Source: an uncultured cyanobacterium (lineage in GTDB: Bacteria; Cyanobacteriota; Vampirovibrionia; Gastranaerophilales; Gastranaerophilaceae). Taken from it: a stretch of DNA of 64,000 nt. The stretch spans positions 1 to 64,000 of the forward strand of contig CABUXT010000008.1 in NCBI GenBank assembly GCA_902495705.1, given 5' to 3'. Positions 43,993 through 52,098 of the stretch are shown here, one piece after another (the first letter of the stretch is position 1; the number at the start of each line of letters is the position of its first letter). The position numbers were made by a program, and so were the translations under genes. Below the pieces are notes generated by a model, which made no database searches, was not told where the DNA came from, and saw only the letters and a list, made by a program, of their open reading frames with translations.

Positions 43993-44501
43993 ATTGCATT
44001 GGGGGTACCGAATAGCGGAGGTATGAGGGAATGGTAGGCAAAAATTTGCAAATATATGCTTATACCCTCTCCGAGGGACACTAGCCGAACCAACGAGCAA
44101 CGCGAGTTGAGTGAGACTGCGTGCCGTATGGCTGAGGGCAGGGTGAGGGGTTTTCAGCATATTTGAACAATAATTGCATAGTCCGAACCCTCACTCGAAA
44201 TTGTAGTTTTTCGAGTTCCTCTCAAAAACAATTTCGGTCTCTCCCATTCGGAGAGACTGGACTCATAGGTCTATGTCATTCTGAAAGGATTAAAAATCAA
44301 GGAGCGTAGCGACATAGATTTTATCCTATTCAGAATCTATCAATGCTGATTTTAATTTTTGTAAATTGACCTCTAAGAATTACTTATTAATCAAATGGAT
44401 AGACCCTGAATCTAGTTCAGGGTGACTTATATGTCTAAAGCTTTCAGAATGACAGGTTAAAAAGCCTGCCCTCCTGCCTTCTCGCCTTCTTGCCCTCTTA
44501 A
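43993..44501. repeat. Large intergenic repeat cluster between speE and the FlhA_C-like gene
   Basis: About 500 bp without a gene. 44040-44270 holds CTCTCC..GAGAGG-type G/C-rich stretches like those at 55633-55668 and 55801-55837. 44275-44353 is a full ~79-bp unit (reverse of 230-308). 44402-44426 is a GACCCTGAA..TTCAGGGTGAC hairpin. 44462-44500 is a pyrimidine-rich segment CCTGCCCTCCTGCCTTCTCG, shared with 50307-50341 and, inverted, 55591-55628. Confidence 0.8.
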
Positions 44502-45986
44502 TTATATCTCGCCAAGGCTATCGATTTTGTACAAGCAACCGATTTCTTCTTGTGCCAAAACCGTAATATCATTGATATACAAAGATAACAAAGTATAGAA
44601 AATCTGTCTGTAATCCATTGGAACAATCAATTTTGGTGAATGAATACCAAGTTTTTTAGCTTTTTTGATAATCTTTGTTGCCAATTTTTCAGCCAAAGTT
44701 CCATCAATTTTTATCAAACTGTCTTCACTTTCATCACAGCCTAAAACGATATCAGAATAAGTTTTTTCAGAAAGCTCAAATGCGCTGATTGTTTCGCCGT
44801 CTTCGTTTGTATAATTTCTACAGATTTGTCTTGCTAAAGATAATCTGACTTTGTTCAAAATATCAGCTTTGCTGCCTTCTTCTGCAAAATCATTAATCTT
44901 TTCAAAAATATAGGTGATATTTTTAATTGAAACTTTTTCTTTAATCAAACTTGTCAAAAGGTACTTGATATCAGAATAAGTAAGCAAATCAGGAACGATA
45001 TTTTCTATCAAAAATTCGTTTTCTTTTTCAACAACTTCCAAGTATTTGTCGATATCATCATAGTCTAATAAATCGTCAACATACTTAACTGCAACATATT
45101 CTAAAGCCTTTGCAATATATTCAGATGGTGTAAGTCCTTTTTGCCAAAAATCTTTTGTTTTGTCTTTTTCAATCCAAATAACTTTTCGCTCAGTTATGGC
45201 ATCAACACCTGAAACAGAGTTTTTAATCTTGTGGTCAGTGTGAACATCATCAGCGTAAAACATCAAGTATTTTGGACAAACTTCGGCTTTGAAAACTTCC
45301 ATTCCGCGGATTCTGATACTAAATTCGCAAGGGTTAAGGTTTTCATCGTCTTTGAATACAACTTTTGGAATTACGTAGCCTTTTTCTTCGGTCAATCTCA
45401 AACGAGATTTAACTGTTTCGGCAATCAATTCTTCTTCTTCCGCATTATTTCTGTCTGAATCTACAAAGCCCAAAAGTTCTTCGCTCAAATAGATTGTCAA
45501 CTTTTCTTCATGAAGTTTTGAATACATTAAATCAGGTGAAGTTGCCTTGTTTAATTGGGCTTTCAAATCTTCCATTTCTTTTAAACTTGCAGAAATTTTA
45601 TCGTTAAGTTTTTTACGAGAGACAGACGCAGGTGCCTCACCTTCGATTTCGGCTTTAATTTTGCTGATTTTTTCTTTTTGGTTTCTGATTTTTGATTGAA
45701 TTTCCAAACATTGTTCGTATTCGGTCAATTTTGGAGAAAGCATTTTTTCCATTTGGCTTTTAAAATCAGAAATATTGATTATGTCGCTTTCAGAATTACT
45801 TTCGGATTTTGCCTCGCGCATAAAAATGCAGTTCAATTGAGAACCTGTTTCTTCATCCCCAACATCGTGCATGCTGTAGAGTTCCCAACCGTTCATAGAC
45901 ATTTCATTTAAAAGATTTTGTAAATCTTGAGCATCTTCCGCAGAACATGATTTGATAACATATTCCATTCTGTTTTTTCTAAACAT
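44502..45986 (-). CDS. Orphan FlhA/SctV C-terminal-domain protein with DUF4177-like N-terminus
   Basis: 494 residues, soluble. Residues 6-57 (YVIKSCSAEDAQDLQNLLNEM then GWELYSMHDV) resemble DUF4177. A coiled coil spans about 86-150. From 160 the protein reads like the cytoplasmic domain of FlhA/SctV export-gate proteins: YVIPKVVFKDDENLNPCEFSIRIRGMEV, a VWIEKDKTKDFW-type tryptophan segment, LTPSEYIAKALEYV, ENIVPDLLTYSDIKYLLTSLIKEKVSIKN, VRLSLARQIC, and the closing VPMDYRQIFYTLLSLYINDITVLAQEEI. The membrane half and all other export genes are missing here. It follows the nucleoside phosphorylase gene by 4 nt. Role unknown. Confidence 0.7.
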   Translation of the reverse strand: MFRKNRMEYVIKSCSAEDAQDLQNLLNEMSMNGWELYSMHDVGDEETGSQLNCIFMREAKSESNSESDIINISDFKSQMEKMLSPKLTEYEQCLEIQSKIRNQKEKISKIKAEIEGEAPASVSRKKLNDKISASLKEMEDLKAQLNKATSPDLMYSKLHEEKLTIYLSEELLGFVDSDRNNAEEEELIAETVKSRLRLTEEKGYVIPKVVFKDDENLNPCEFSIRIRGMEVFKAEVCPKYLMFYADDVHTDHKIKNSVSGVDAITERKVIWIEKDKTKDFWQKGLTPSEYIAKALEYVAVKYVDDLLDYDDIDKYLEVVEKENEFLIENIVPDLLTYSDIKYLLTSLIKEKVSIKNITYIFEKINDFAEEGSKADILNKVRLSLARQICRNYTNEDGETISAFELSEKTYSDIVLGCDESEDSLIKIDGTLAEKLATKIIKKAKKLGIHSPKLIVPMDYRQIFYTLLSLYINDITVLAQEEIGCLYKIDSLGEI

Positions 45987-45990
45987 AATC

Positions 45991-46749
45991 TTATCCTTTT
46001 AATATTTTAATTGCCTCAATTGCAGTTTTAATCGCTTTTTCCGTATCGTGTACAACAGGGTTTTCCAAGTTTTGCTTTTCTCTTTCCTGATTAGCTACAG
46101 TCAAAAATACTGAACCGACTTTTACGCCCAAATAGCTTGCTACAACAAATAATGCAGCAGATTCCATTTCTGATGCCAAACAGCCTAGGCGTTTCCAAGC
46201 CTCCCATTTGTTCATCAATTCATAGCTGACAGGTTTGATTTCAGGACTATGTTGACCGTAGAAAGAGTCTTTACACTGAACAACGCCTGTATGGTGTGTA
46301 TAACCAAGATTTTCAGATGCTTTAATCAATGCATTAACAACATCCAAATTAGCAACCGCAGGAAATTCAATTGGAGCGTACTCTTTGCTTGTACCTTCCA
46401 TACGAATTGCACCTGTTGCAATAACCAAATCGCCACCCTTGACATCTAATTGCATACCACCGCAAGTTCCAACACGGATAAATACTTCGGCACCAACATT
46501 AACAAGTTCTTCCATTGCAATAGCTGCAGAAGGACCGCCGATACCTGTTGATGTTACACTGACTTTTTCACCGTTCAAGTAGCCTGTATATGTAACATAT
46601 TCTCTGTTATCCGCTACTAATTTTGGGTCATCAAAGTATTGAGCAATTTTTTTACATCTTTTAGGGTCTCCCGGAAGAATTACATATTTGCCGACATCAC
46701 CCTTATTTAAACCTATATGGTACTGTGAACCGTCTTCTGAATATTTCAT
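45991..46749 (-). CDS. udp: Nucleoside phosphorylase (uridine phosphorylase-like)
   Basis: 252 residues from the ATG at 46749 (AAAAAGGATGGT upstream); an ATG 9 nt earlier is possible. NP-I family: KYVILPGDPKRCKKIAQYF, SVTSTGIGGPSAAIAMEEL, FIRVGTCGGMQ, the substrate-binding CLASEMESAALFVVAS and a C-terminal EAIKILKG. It phosphorolyses nucleosides to base and ribose-1-phosphate. The G-T-C-G and EMESA motifs fit uridine phosphorylase best, but other nucleosides cannot be excluded. Confidence 0.88.
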   Translation of the reverse strand: MKYSEDGSQYHIGLNKGDVGKYVILPGDPKRCKKIAQYFDDPKLVADNREYVTYTGYLNGEKVSVTSTGIGGPSAAIAMEELVNVGAEVFIRVGTCGGMQLDVKGGDLVIATGAIRMEGTSKEYAPIEFPAVANLDVVNALIKASENLGYTHHTGVVQCKDSFYGQHSPEIKPVSYELMNKWEAWKRLGCLASEMESAALFVVASYLGVKVGSVFLTVANQEREKQNLENPVVHDTEKAIKTAIEAIKILKG

Positions 46750-46844
46750 ATATACCATCCTTTTTAAGTAACTAGGGCACTAAGAAAATTATAAACTATT
46801 CCTCTTAGTGCCTTAGTGTCTGATAACTTAGAACTTTTTACTGT

Positions 46845-47294
46845 CTATTGTCCTTTTAATCTTTGGATAATCAAATCTGTAACGTCAACTCCGCCAACGA
46901 AGATAACTTGGTCTGATAGAATTGCATCCAATTTTTGAGAAACCATTACAGCTTTTGCAGCATCTTGAACTTGGTTCATGATTTGAGTTTCTCTGCTGTT
47001 TCTCAATTTGTACAATGCATCTTGTTTTGCATTAAATTCAGTTGCAGTTTGAGTTTCAAAGTTTTGTTTTTTCAATGGAGTGTCTAATGCTTTGTATTGT
47101 TTTTCTTTATCAACCATATATTGTTGTAATTCCAAACTTTTAGCATCAATTTCCTTAACTGCTTGTTGAGCAGCAGGATAGTTATCCAAAACTTTTTGAT
47201 AGTTCAAATAACCAACTTCAGCATTAGCTTTAGTTCCGATAGAAACAGCCAAACCTGCAGCTAATATTAAAGCCATTAATTTCAAGTTTTTCAT
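46845..47294 (-). CDS. OmpH/Skp-family periplasmic chaperone
   Basis: 149 residues. Signal peptide MKNLKLMALILAAGLAVSIG ending near TKANAE, then GYLNYQKVLDNYPAAQQAVKEID and a long coiled-coil hairpin (LQQYMVDKEKQY...). The C-terminal VIFVGGVDVTDLIIQRLKGQ is the conserved end of OmpH proteins. Skp-like trimers carry unfolded outer-membrane proteins. It follows bamA by 21 nt, the classic partnership in OMP assembly. RBS AGGAGGAAT. Confidence 0.9.
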   Translation of the reverse strand: MKNLKLMALILAAGLAVSIGTKANAEVGYLNYQKVLDNYPAAQQAVKEIDAKSLELQQYMVDKEKQYKALDTPLKKQNFETQTATEFNAKQDALYKLRNSRETQIMNQVQDAAKAVMVSQKLDAILSDQVIFVGGVDVTDLIIQRLKGQ

Positions 47295-47315
47295 AATTCC
47301 TCCTATATTTGAATA

Positions 47316-49340
47316 TTAATATAATAAGTCACCTACACCAAATGTAAAGTATCCGTTTTTAGAACCGCTATGTCCAGGATTTGTAAGTGGAATACCATAA
47401 TCGATTGACAACGGTCCCATTCCAGGGATAAATACTTTCAAACCGATACCTGCAGATACCGCGTATTCAGGTCTGTCATACAATTTGTTGGAAATCGTTC
47501 CGTCAAATACTTTACCTGCATCAGCCCAAACTGTGAATCTGATATTGTTCAAGAAAGCGATTCTTGTTCTGTCCATAAACGGAATTGGTGTTGCAAATTC
47601 GGCAGAACCCATAATGAAGGCGTTACCTGTACCAACACCACTCATTTTGAAACCTCTGACAGTATAAGGGCCACCTAAACGATATGCCATAACTTCAGGA
47701 ATATCTCCGTGAAGTGCGCCACCACCTTTAGCAGTGAATGTCAAAGATGATTTTTTACCAACAGGAACATATTGTTTAATCATACCGGTAAGTTTGCCGT
47801 TTGTTTTGTCAAAACCGTTAAGTCCGATATTTTCATCAAATCTCAAACTTGCCATTGTACCATGTCTTGTTACTGTAGCAGAATCTCTGGTATCGTAAAT
47901 CAATGCAGGGCTTAATGACATAAATAGTCCGCCTTCTAACTGTTCTGCACGACGAGCAATCGGAATATTATATTTGTTATACAAACCTGAAATTCCATTG
48001 AAATCACCTTCACGAACATCAATATTTTCAACACCTAAACTGAATGATGAAGTTGCGTGTCTGTTCTTTTTAAGTCTGTGTGCAACAGTCATTTCACCAC
48101 CATATCTTCTTTCAATTGCCAACGGAATTTGGTATGAACCGAAATCTCTGAAGAACAATCTTGTATTTAAAGATGTATCGGCATTATAGAAATACGGTTT
48201 GAAATAGCTCAATTCTGCTTGAATATTCATGTGGTCTTTTACGGATGAATCGTTCAGGATTACACCGGTACCAACCAAACCTGTCAAAGAAAGTCTTTCG
48301 CATCTGCCGCGGAAGTTGTTTTCTGCAATACCCATTGAACCGAACAAACCTGTAACTGTATCAAGACCACCACCGACAGAAATACTTGCGGTTCTTTGTT
48401 CTTGGATTTTTATTGTAATATCGTAAGCATCAGGAACTTCTTCACTAGGTTCAATTTCTCTTGTTACATCTTTGAAAGCCTGAGTTGCGTACAATCTTAC
48501 CAAATCTTCTTTGATAAGATTTTCGTTATAAATCATCCCGGGTTCAGTCAAGATATTACGCGCAACAATATAATCTTTGGTCTTTTCGTTACCTTCAATC
48601 ATAATTTTGTCGATAATACCTTCTTTGATGCTGATATTGATTGTACCATCAGGGTCATCGTCAACCGAATCAACTCTAGCCAAGATATAGCCTTTTGAGG
48701 TGTAAAGTTCTTGAATTTGAGAAATTGCAGCGTTCAATTTTGCGATATTTTGCGGTTTTCCTTTCATATCATTAAGGGTTGCTAAAATATCTTCAATCGG
48801 AACTACTGTGTTTCCTTCAACAGTAAAATCTTTCACAGGAACATTTTCTTCTACAACGACTTTTACTGTAACTGTCCCATCATCATTTTTAGATGGAATA
48901 GCTTTCATTTTCTCTGTGAAATAGCCTGTTTCGTAAATCGTTTTCAAATCGGATTGCAGAGTTTCTCTGGTATATTCTCCGCCCTCTTTCATTTGCATTT
49001 TTTCCAGCAATTCTTGCGGAGTAATAGAGTTTAGACCATAGAATTCGATTTTTTTAATAGTTCTTTTTTCTTTATCAGCAGGCGCTGACGAAGTTGTGCT
49101 TGGAGAAGACAAGTTTGTCGGATATTGACCTGTAGTGTAATCAGGAGTTTTCTTTTCTGAATCGGAATAGTTTGTGTATTTGTCAAAAACAGTGTTAGCA
49201 TAATTGTTATTGTATTGGACAGCCTCGTCAGAAAGACCCATTCCGCCCCATACGTCATCAACAGCTAAACTATGCGTTTGCGCAGTCATCGCTAAGATTA
49301 AAGCTAACATTAAATGTCTGGTAATCTTATTTAATTTCAA
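47316..49340 (-). CDS. bamA: BamA/Omp85-family outer membrane protein
   Basis: 674 residues. Signal peptide (~26 residues, ending SLAVD). A low-complexity linker spans to about 90. Three POTRA domains follow at about 92-170, 172-246 and 247-320. The barrel at about 325-674 has the lid-loop motif YTVRGFKMSG and closing LSIDYGIPLTNPG; the last residue is Tyr, not Phe. Three POTRAs fit cyanobacterial-type Omp85 rather than the five of proteobacteria. It inserts outer-membrane beta-barrels, so the cell has an outer membrane. Confidence 0.93.
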   Translation of the reverse strand: MKLNKITRHLMLALILAMTAQTHSLAVDDVWGGMGLSDEAVQYNNNYANTVFDKYTNYSDSEKKTPDYTTGQYPTNLSSPSTTSSAPADKEKRTIKKIEFYGLNSITPQELLEKMQMKEGGEYTRETLQSDLKTIYETGYFTEKMKAIPSKNDDGTVTVKVVVEENVPVKDFTVEGNTVVPIEDILATLNDMKGKPQNIAKLNAAISQIQELYTSKGYILARVDSVDDDPDGTINISIKEGIIDKIMIEGNEKTKDYIVARNILTEPGMIYNENLIKEDLVRLYATQAFKDVTREIEPSEEVPDAYDITIKIQEQRTASISVGGGLDTVTGLFGSMGIAENNFRGRCERLSLTGLVGTGVILNDSSVKDHMNIQAELSYFKPYFYNADTSLNTRLFFRDFGSYQIPLAIERRYGGEMTVAHRLKKNRHATSSFSLGVENIDVREGDFNGISGLYNKYNIPIARRAEQLEGGLFMSLSPALIYDTRDSATVTRHGTMASLRFDENIGLNGFDKTNGKLTGMIKQYVPVGKKSSLTFTAKGGGALHGDIPEVMAYRLGGPYTVRGFKMSGVGTGNAFIMGSAEFATPIPFMDRTRIAFLNNIRFTVWADAGKVFDGTISNKLYDRPEYAVSAGIGLKVFIPGMGPLSIDYGIPLTNPGHSGSKNGYFTFGVGDLLY

Positions 49341-49415
49341 GAATATATTCCCTTACAAACTCTCACTATTCTCCAACAAAATTGTAGCATAAATTATTTA
49401 AAAAGTACAAAATTT

Positions 49416-50234
49416 TTACATCTGTTTACCAACAGCAATTTTGTAAACCTTATTTTTATTCATTCCGTACAGTTCAGATAGAATTATTGAGATGTCTTTT
49501 GCCCCAAAACCTTTATCTTGCAATGTTTTTATCTTGTCTTCAATTTCAGAAGTTTCGCTTTTATTTTTATCCCTAAATATCAAACAAACAAATTCACCTT
49601 TTGATACATTATTTTTCAAATGTTCAATCACGGCGGAAATTTCATCAACAACGACTTCCTCAAACACTTTGGTTAATTCTCTGCCAAATGCAACTTTTGC
49701 GTCAGGTCGAACAGTTTTGATAATTTCTAAAGACTGAATAATTCTGTTTGGCGAATCATAGAACACGAAATCGTTATACTTATATTTTGTTGCAATTTCT
49801 TCAATCTGAGTTTTGCTTTTTGGCAAAAATCCAATAAACGTGAAGGTTTCATCTTCTCGCGAAACTTGAGACAAAAACGTGATAACCGCATTAGCTCCGG
49901 CAAGTGACGTCAAACTAAAACCGTTTTTTCTAAGTTCTTTTACAATTACGGACCCCGGGTCGCAAATCAACGGAGTTCCGGCATCAGAAACCAATGCCAT
50001 TTTTTTACCGCTTTTTAAAATATCAAGAATTTGGTTAATGCGTTCTTTTTCGTTGTACTTGTGGTAGGAAACGCACTTTGTTTTTATATCAAAATGGTTA
50101 AGCAATTTTTGAGTGACACGACTGTCCTCACACGCAATTAAATCAACAGATTTTAGAACTTCAATTGCTCGTAAAGTGATATCGCCCAAATTTCCGATAG
50201 GCGTCGGAACTACATAAAAATCAAATTCTTTCAT
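49416..50234 (-). CDS. rsmI: 16S rRNA (cytidine-2'-O-)-methyltransferase RsmI
   Basis: 272 residues from the ATG at 50234; a longer frame back to 50351 runs through a repeat and is rejected. Methylates C1402 of 16S rRNA with SAM. Tetrapyrrole-methylase fold: YVVPTPIGNLGDITLRAIEVLKSVDLIACEDSRVT, ALVSDAGTPLICDPGS, LTSLAGANAVITFLS, FVFYDSPNRI, AFGRELTKVFEEV. Its promoter-like -10 ends 6 nt before the ATG, so it may be leaderless. Confidence 0.95.
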   Translation of the reverse strand: MKEFDFYVVPTPIGNLGDITLRAIEVLKSVDLIACEDSRVTQKLLNHFDIKTKCVSYHKYNEKERINQILDILKSGKKMALVSDAGTPLICDPGSVIVKELRKNGFSLTSLAGANAVITFLSQVSREDETFTFIGFLPKSKTQIEEIATKYKYNDFVFYDSPNRIIQSLEIIKTVRPDAKVAFGRELTKVFEEVVVDEISAVIEHLKNNVSKGEFVCLIFRDKNKSETSEIEDKIKTLQDKGFGAKDISIILSELYGMNKNKVYKIAVGKQM

Positions 50235-50240
50235 AGCCCA

Positions 50241-50269
50241 ATTGTAGCATAAGCGACTTTTCGGAACAA
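50241..50269 (-). promoter_or_regulatory. Putative leaderless promoter of rsmI
   Basis: On the minus strand: TTGTTC (50264-50269), 17-bp spacer ending in the extended TGC, TACAAT (50241-50246), then TGGGCT and ATG. No SD. Confidence 0.55.
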
Positions 50270-50285
50270 GGGAATGGGGAAGTCG

Positions 50286-50322
50286 GAGGTCAGGAGGGCA
50301 AAAAGCCTGCCCTCCTGACCTC
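50286..50322. repeat. Hairpin repeat in the rsmI-rsmD divergent gap
   Basis: GAGGTCAGGAGGGCA (50286-50300) and its exact complement TGCCCTCCTGACCTC (50308-50322) form a 15-bp stem. The pyrimidine-rich right arm continues as TCGCCTTCCGGCCCTCT to 50341, like 44462-44500 and 63520-63560. It separates the two divergent promoters. Confidence 0.85.
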
Positions 50323-50367
50323 TCGCCTTCCGGCCCTCTGCTATAACCCAAATTCTGCTTTTCATGC

Positions 50368-50380
50368 TAAAATTCTTGTT
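50368..50380 (+). promoter_or_regulatory. Putative near-leaderless -10 of rsmD
   Basis: Extended -10 TGCTAAAAT, hexamer at 50368-50373, ends 7 nt before the rsmD ATG. No -35 match was seen, and no SD. Confidence 0.4.
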
Positions 50381-50908
50381 ATGAATATCACGGCAGGAAA
50401 ATTCAAGGGTCAAAAAATTATCGCACCGGATGAAAATATCACCCGTCCGACTTTGTCAAAAGTCCGAATGAGTGTGTTCAACACTCTGCAAGCTATGATT
50501 GATTTTGAGGGCGGAAGTTTTCTTGATATGTATGCAGGTTCAGGCATAATGGGGCTTGAGGCTCTATCTCGCGGATTTTCTTCAGTTGTTATGATTGAAA
50601 AAAACAAAAAAGTCTACAACGTTATCAAATCGAATTTGAAAAAATATGAAAAAGACAACGATATAAAACTTTTTCTCGGTGACAGCTTAAAGGTTTGCGA
50701 AAAATTTAACAAAAATTTTAACATCGTATACATTGACCCACCGTATTTTTCAGGAGTATACGAAAACAGTTTGGCATTGGCTAAAAAAATCTGTGACGGA
50801 ATTGTGATTTTAGAACATGTTGTTGAATTAGATTTGTCCGAATATGAAATTCTAAAACAAAAAAAATATGGCGATAAATTTATAACTTTTATCAACGCAT
50901 CTTACTAA
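50381..50908 (+). CDS. rsmD: 16S rRNA (guanine-N2-)-methyltransferase RsmD-like
   Basis: 175 residues. N-terminal MNITAGKFKGQKIIAPDEN then TRPTLSKVRMSVFNTL, the family start (R/K-P-T-x-x-x-V/R-E/M). Motif I is FLDMYAGSGIMGLEALSRG. The catalytic YIDPPYF (N6/N2-type DPPY) follows. It methylates G966 of 16S rRNA. Compact, at the lower end of the family length. Its neighbour rsmI modifies the same rRNA from the opposite strand. Confidence 0.92.
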   Translation: MNITAGKFKGQKIIAPDENITRPTLSKVRMSVFNTLQAMIDFEGGSFLDMYAGSGIMGLEALSRGFSSVVMIEKNKKVYNVIKSNLKKYEKDNDIKLFLGDSLKVCEKFNKNFNIVYIDPPYFSGVYENSLALAKKICDGIVILEHVVELDLSEYEILKQKKYGDKFITFINASY

Positions 50909-50994
50909 TAACTAAACTTAACAATAATAGACGAAAATGCGCTTTTGCTCTATAATAAATACTGTCATGCCAATTTATATGGGGAATTTTCAAA

Positions 50995-52047
50995 ATGGAA
51001 GAAACAAAAAAGCAAAAAGTGTTGTTAATAAAATTGTCATCTTTAGGGGATGTAATTTTTAATATTCCATTGGCAAATGCACTAAAAGATGCCGGTTATG
51101 AGGTGACTTGGCTTGTTTCAGAAAAAGGAATTCAAGTTGTTGAAAATAACCCATGCGTAGATAAAGCGATTTTAGCTCCTGTTGGCAGATGGAAAAAACG
51201 TGGATTTTCATTAGAAAGCTTTAAAGAATACCTTGCAATCCTAAAACAAATTCGTAATGAAAAATTTGATATCGCAATTGATTCTCAAATGATGTTGAAA
51301 AGCCTTTACTGGATGTTATTTTGTGGTGCAAAACGCAGAATTATTTCTAAAGAAGCTCGCGAAATGGCAATTTTAGGCGGTAATGAATGGATTGACGATA
51401 TTTCTTACGCACCTGATTCTCCAATCGTGCTTAATTATTTGAGATATGCAAATTATCTCGGCATAAAACCTGAATCTATCAAGGTTTCACTACCTGCAAG
51501 AAGTGAAGAACAAATCGCAAAAATTGATGAACTTTTGTCAGGTTTAGATAAATCAAAACCGCTTGTTGTTATTGCACCTGCAACAACTTGGGTAAACAAA
51601 CACTGGAATCGAGACAATTGGAAAATCGTTGTTGATAATTTGGCAAGTTCTTGCAACCTTGTATTCACAGGCGGACCAAATGATAATGAATTGATTGAAT
51701 ATATCAGCGGCGGAAAATTTTTAAATTTGGCAGGAAAAACCGATATTATGGAACTGATGGAAGTTTTTTCAAGAGCAAACCTTGTTATGGCACCTGATAG
51801 CGGTAGTGCACATTTAGCTTGGGCTACAGGGAATCCTGCCGTTGTAACTATTTTTACCTGCACACCAAAAGATGTTTTAGCTCCATTTGGCGCAAGTGAC
51901 AAATATGTAGCAATGGGCGGTTGCGGTTTGCCATGCCAGCCATGTTTCAAACGAAAATGTAAACTTCACAAAAACCCTAACGCATGTACAAATTTCCCTA
52001 ATCCGAAAGATGTGGTTGATGTTGTTACTCACTTGATATTTTCTTAA
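50995..52047 (+). CDS. Glycosyltransferase family 9 (LPS heptosyltransferase-like)
   Basis: 350 residues. KVLLIKLSSLGDVIFNIPLANALKDAG is the signature of GT9 enzymes. The C-terminal half has VIAPATTWVNKHWN, LVFTGGPNDNELIEYI and VMAPDSGSAHLAWATGNPAV. A Cys-rich segment near the end (GGCGLPCQPCFKRKC) is typical of some GT9 members. They transfer heptose (or other sugar) to lipid A core, consistent with an outer membrane. RBS GGGGAAT; TATAAT lies at 50952-50957. Confidence 0.85.
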   Translation: MEETKKQKVLLIKLSSLGDVIFNIPLANALKDAGYEVTWLVSEKGIQVVENNPCVDKAILAPVGRWKKRGFSLESFKEYLAILKQIRNEKFDIAIDSQMMLKSLYWMLFCGAKRRIISKEAREMAILGGNEWIDDISYAPDSPIVLNYLRYANYLGIKPESIKVSLPARSEEQIAKIDELLSGLDKSKPLVVIAPATTWVNKHWNRDNWKIVVDNLASSCNLVFTGGPNDNELIEYISGGKFLNLAGKTDIMELMEVFSRANLVMAPDSGSAHLAWATGNPAVVTIFTCTPKDVLAPFGASDKYVAMGGCGLPCQPCFKRKCKLHKNPNACTNFPNPKDVVDVVTHLIFS

Positions 52048-52098
52048 AAAAGTATTATAATTATATATCATATTCATATATTGCAAAAAAGGGTATCC

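Noticed and set aside
43915..44160. ORFs overlapping the speE end and the following repeats
   Set aside because: They are frames through repeat DNA and antisense to speE; no RBS or family similarity.
50235..50351. Longer rsmI start
   Set aside because: The extra 39 residues come from the G/C-rich hairpin repeat, and the family starts near KEFDFYVVPTPIGNLG.
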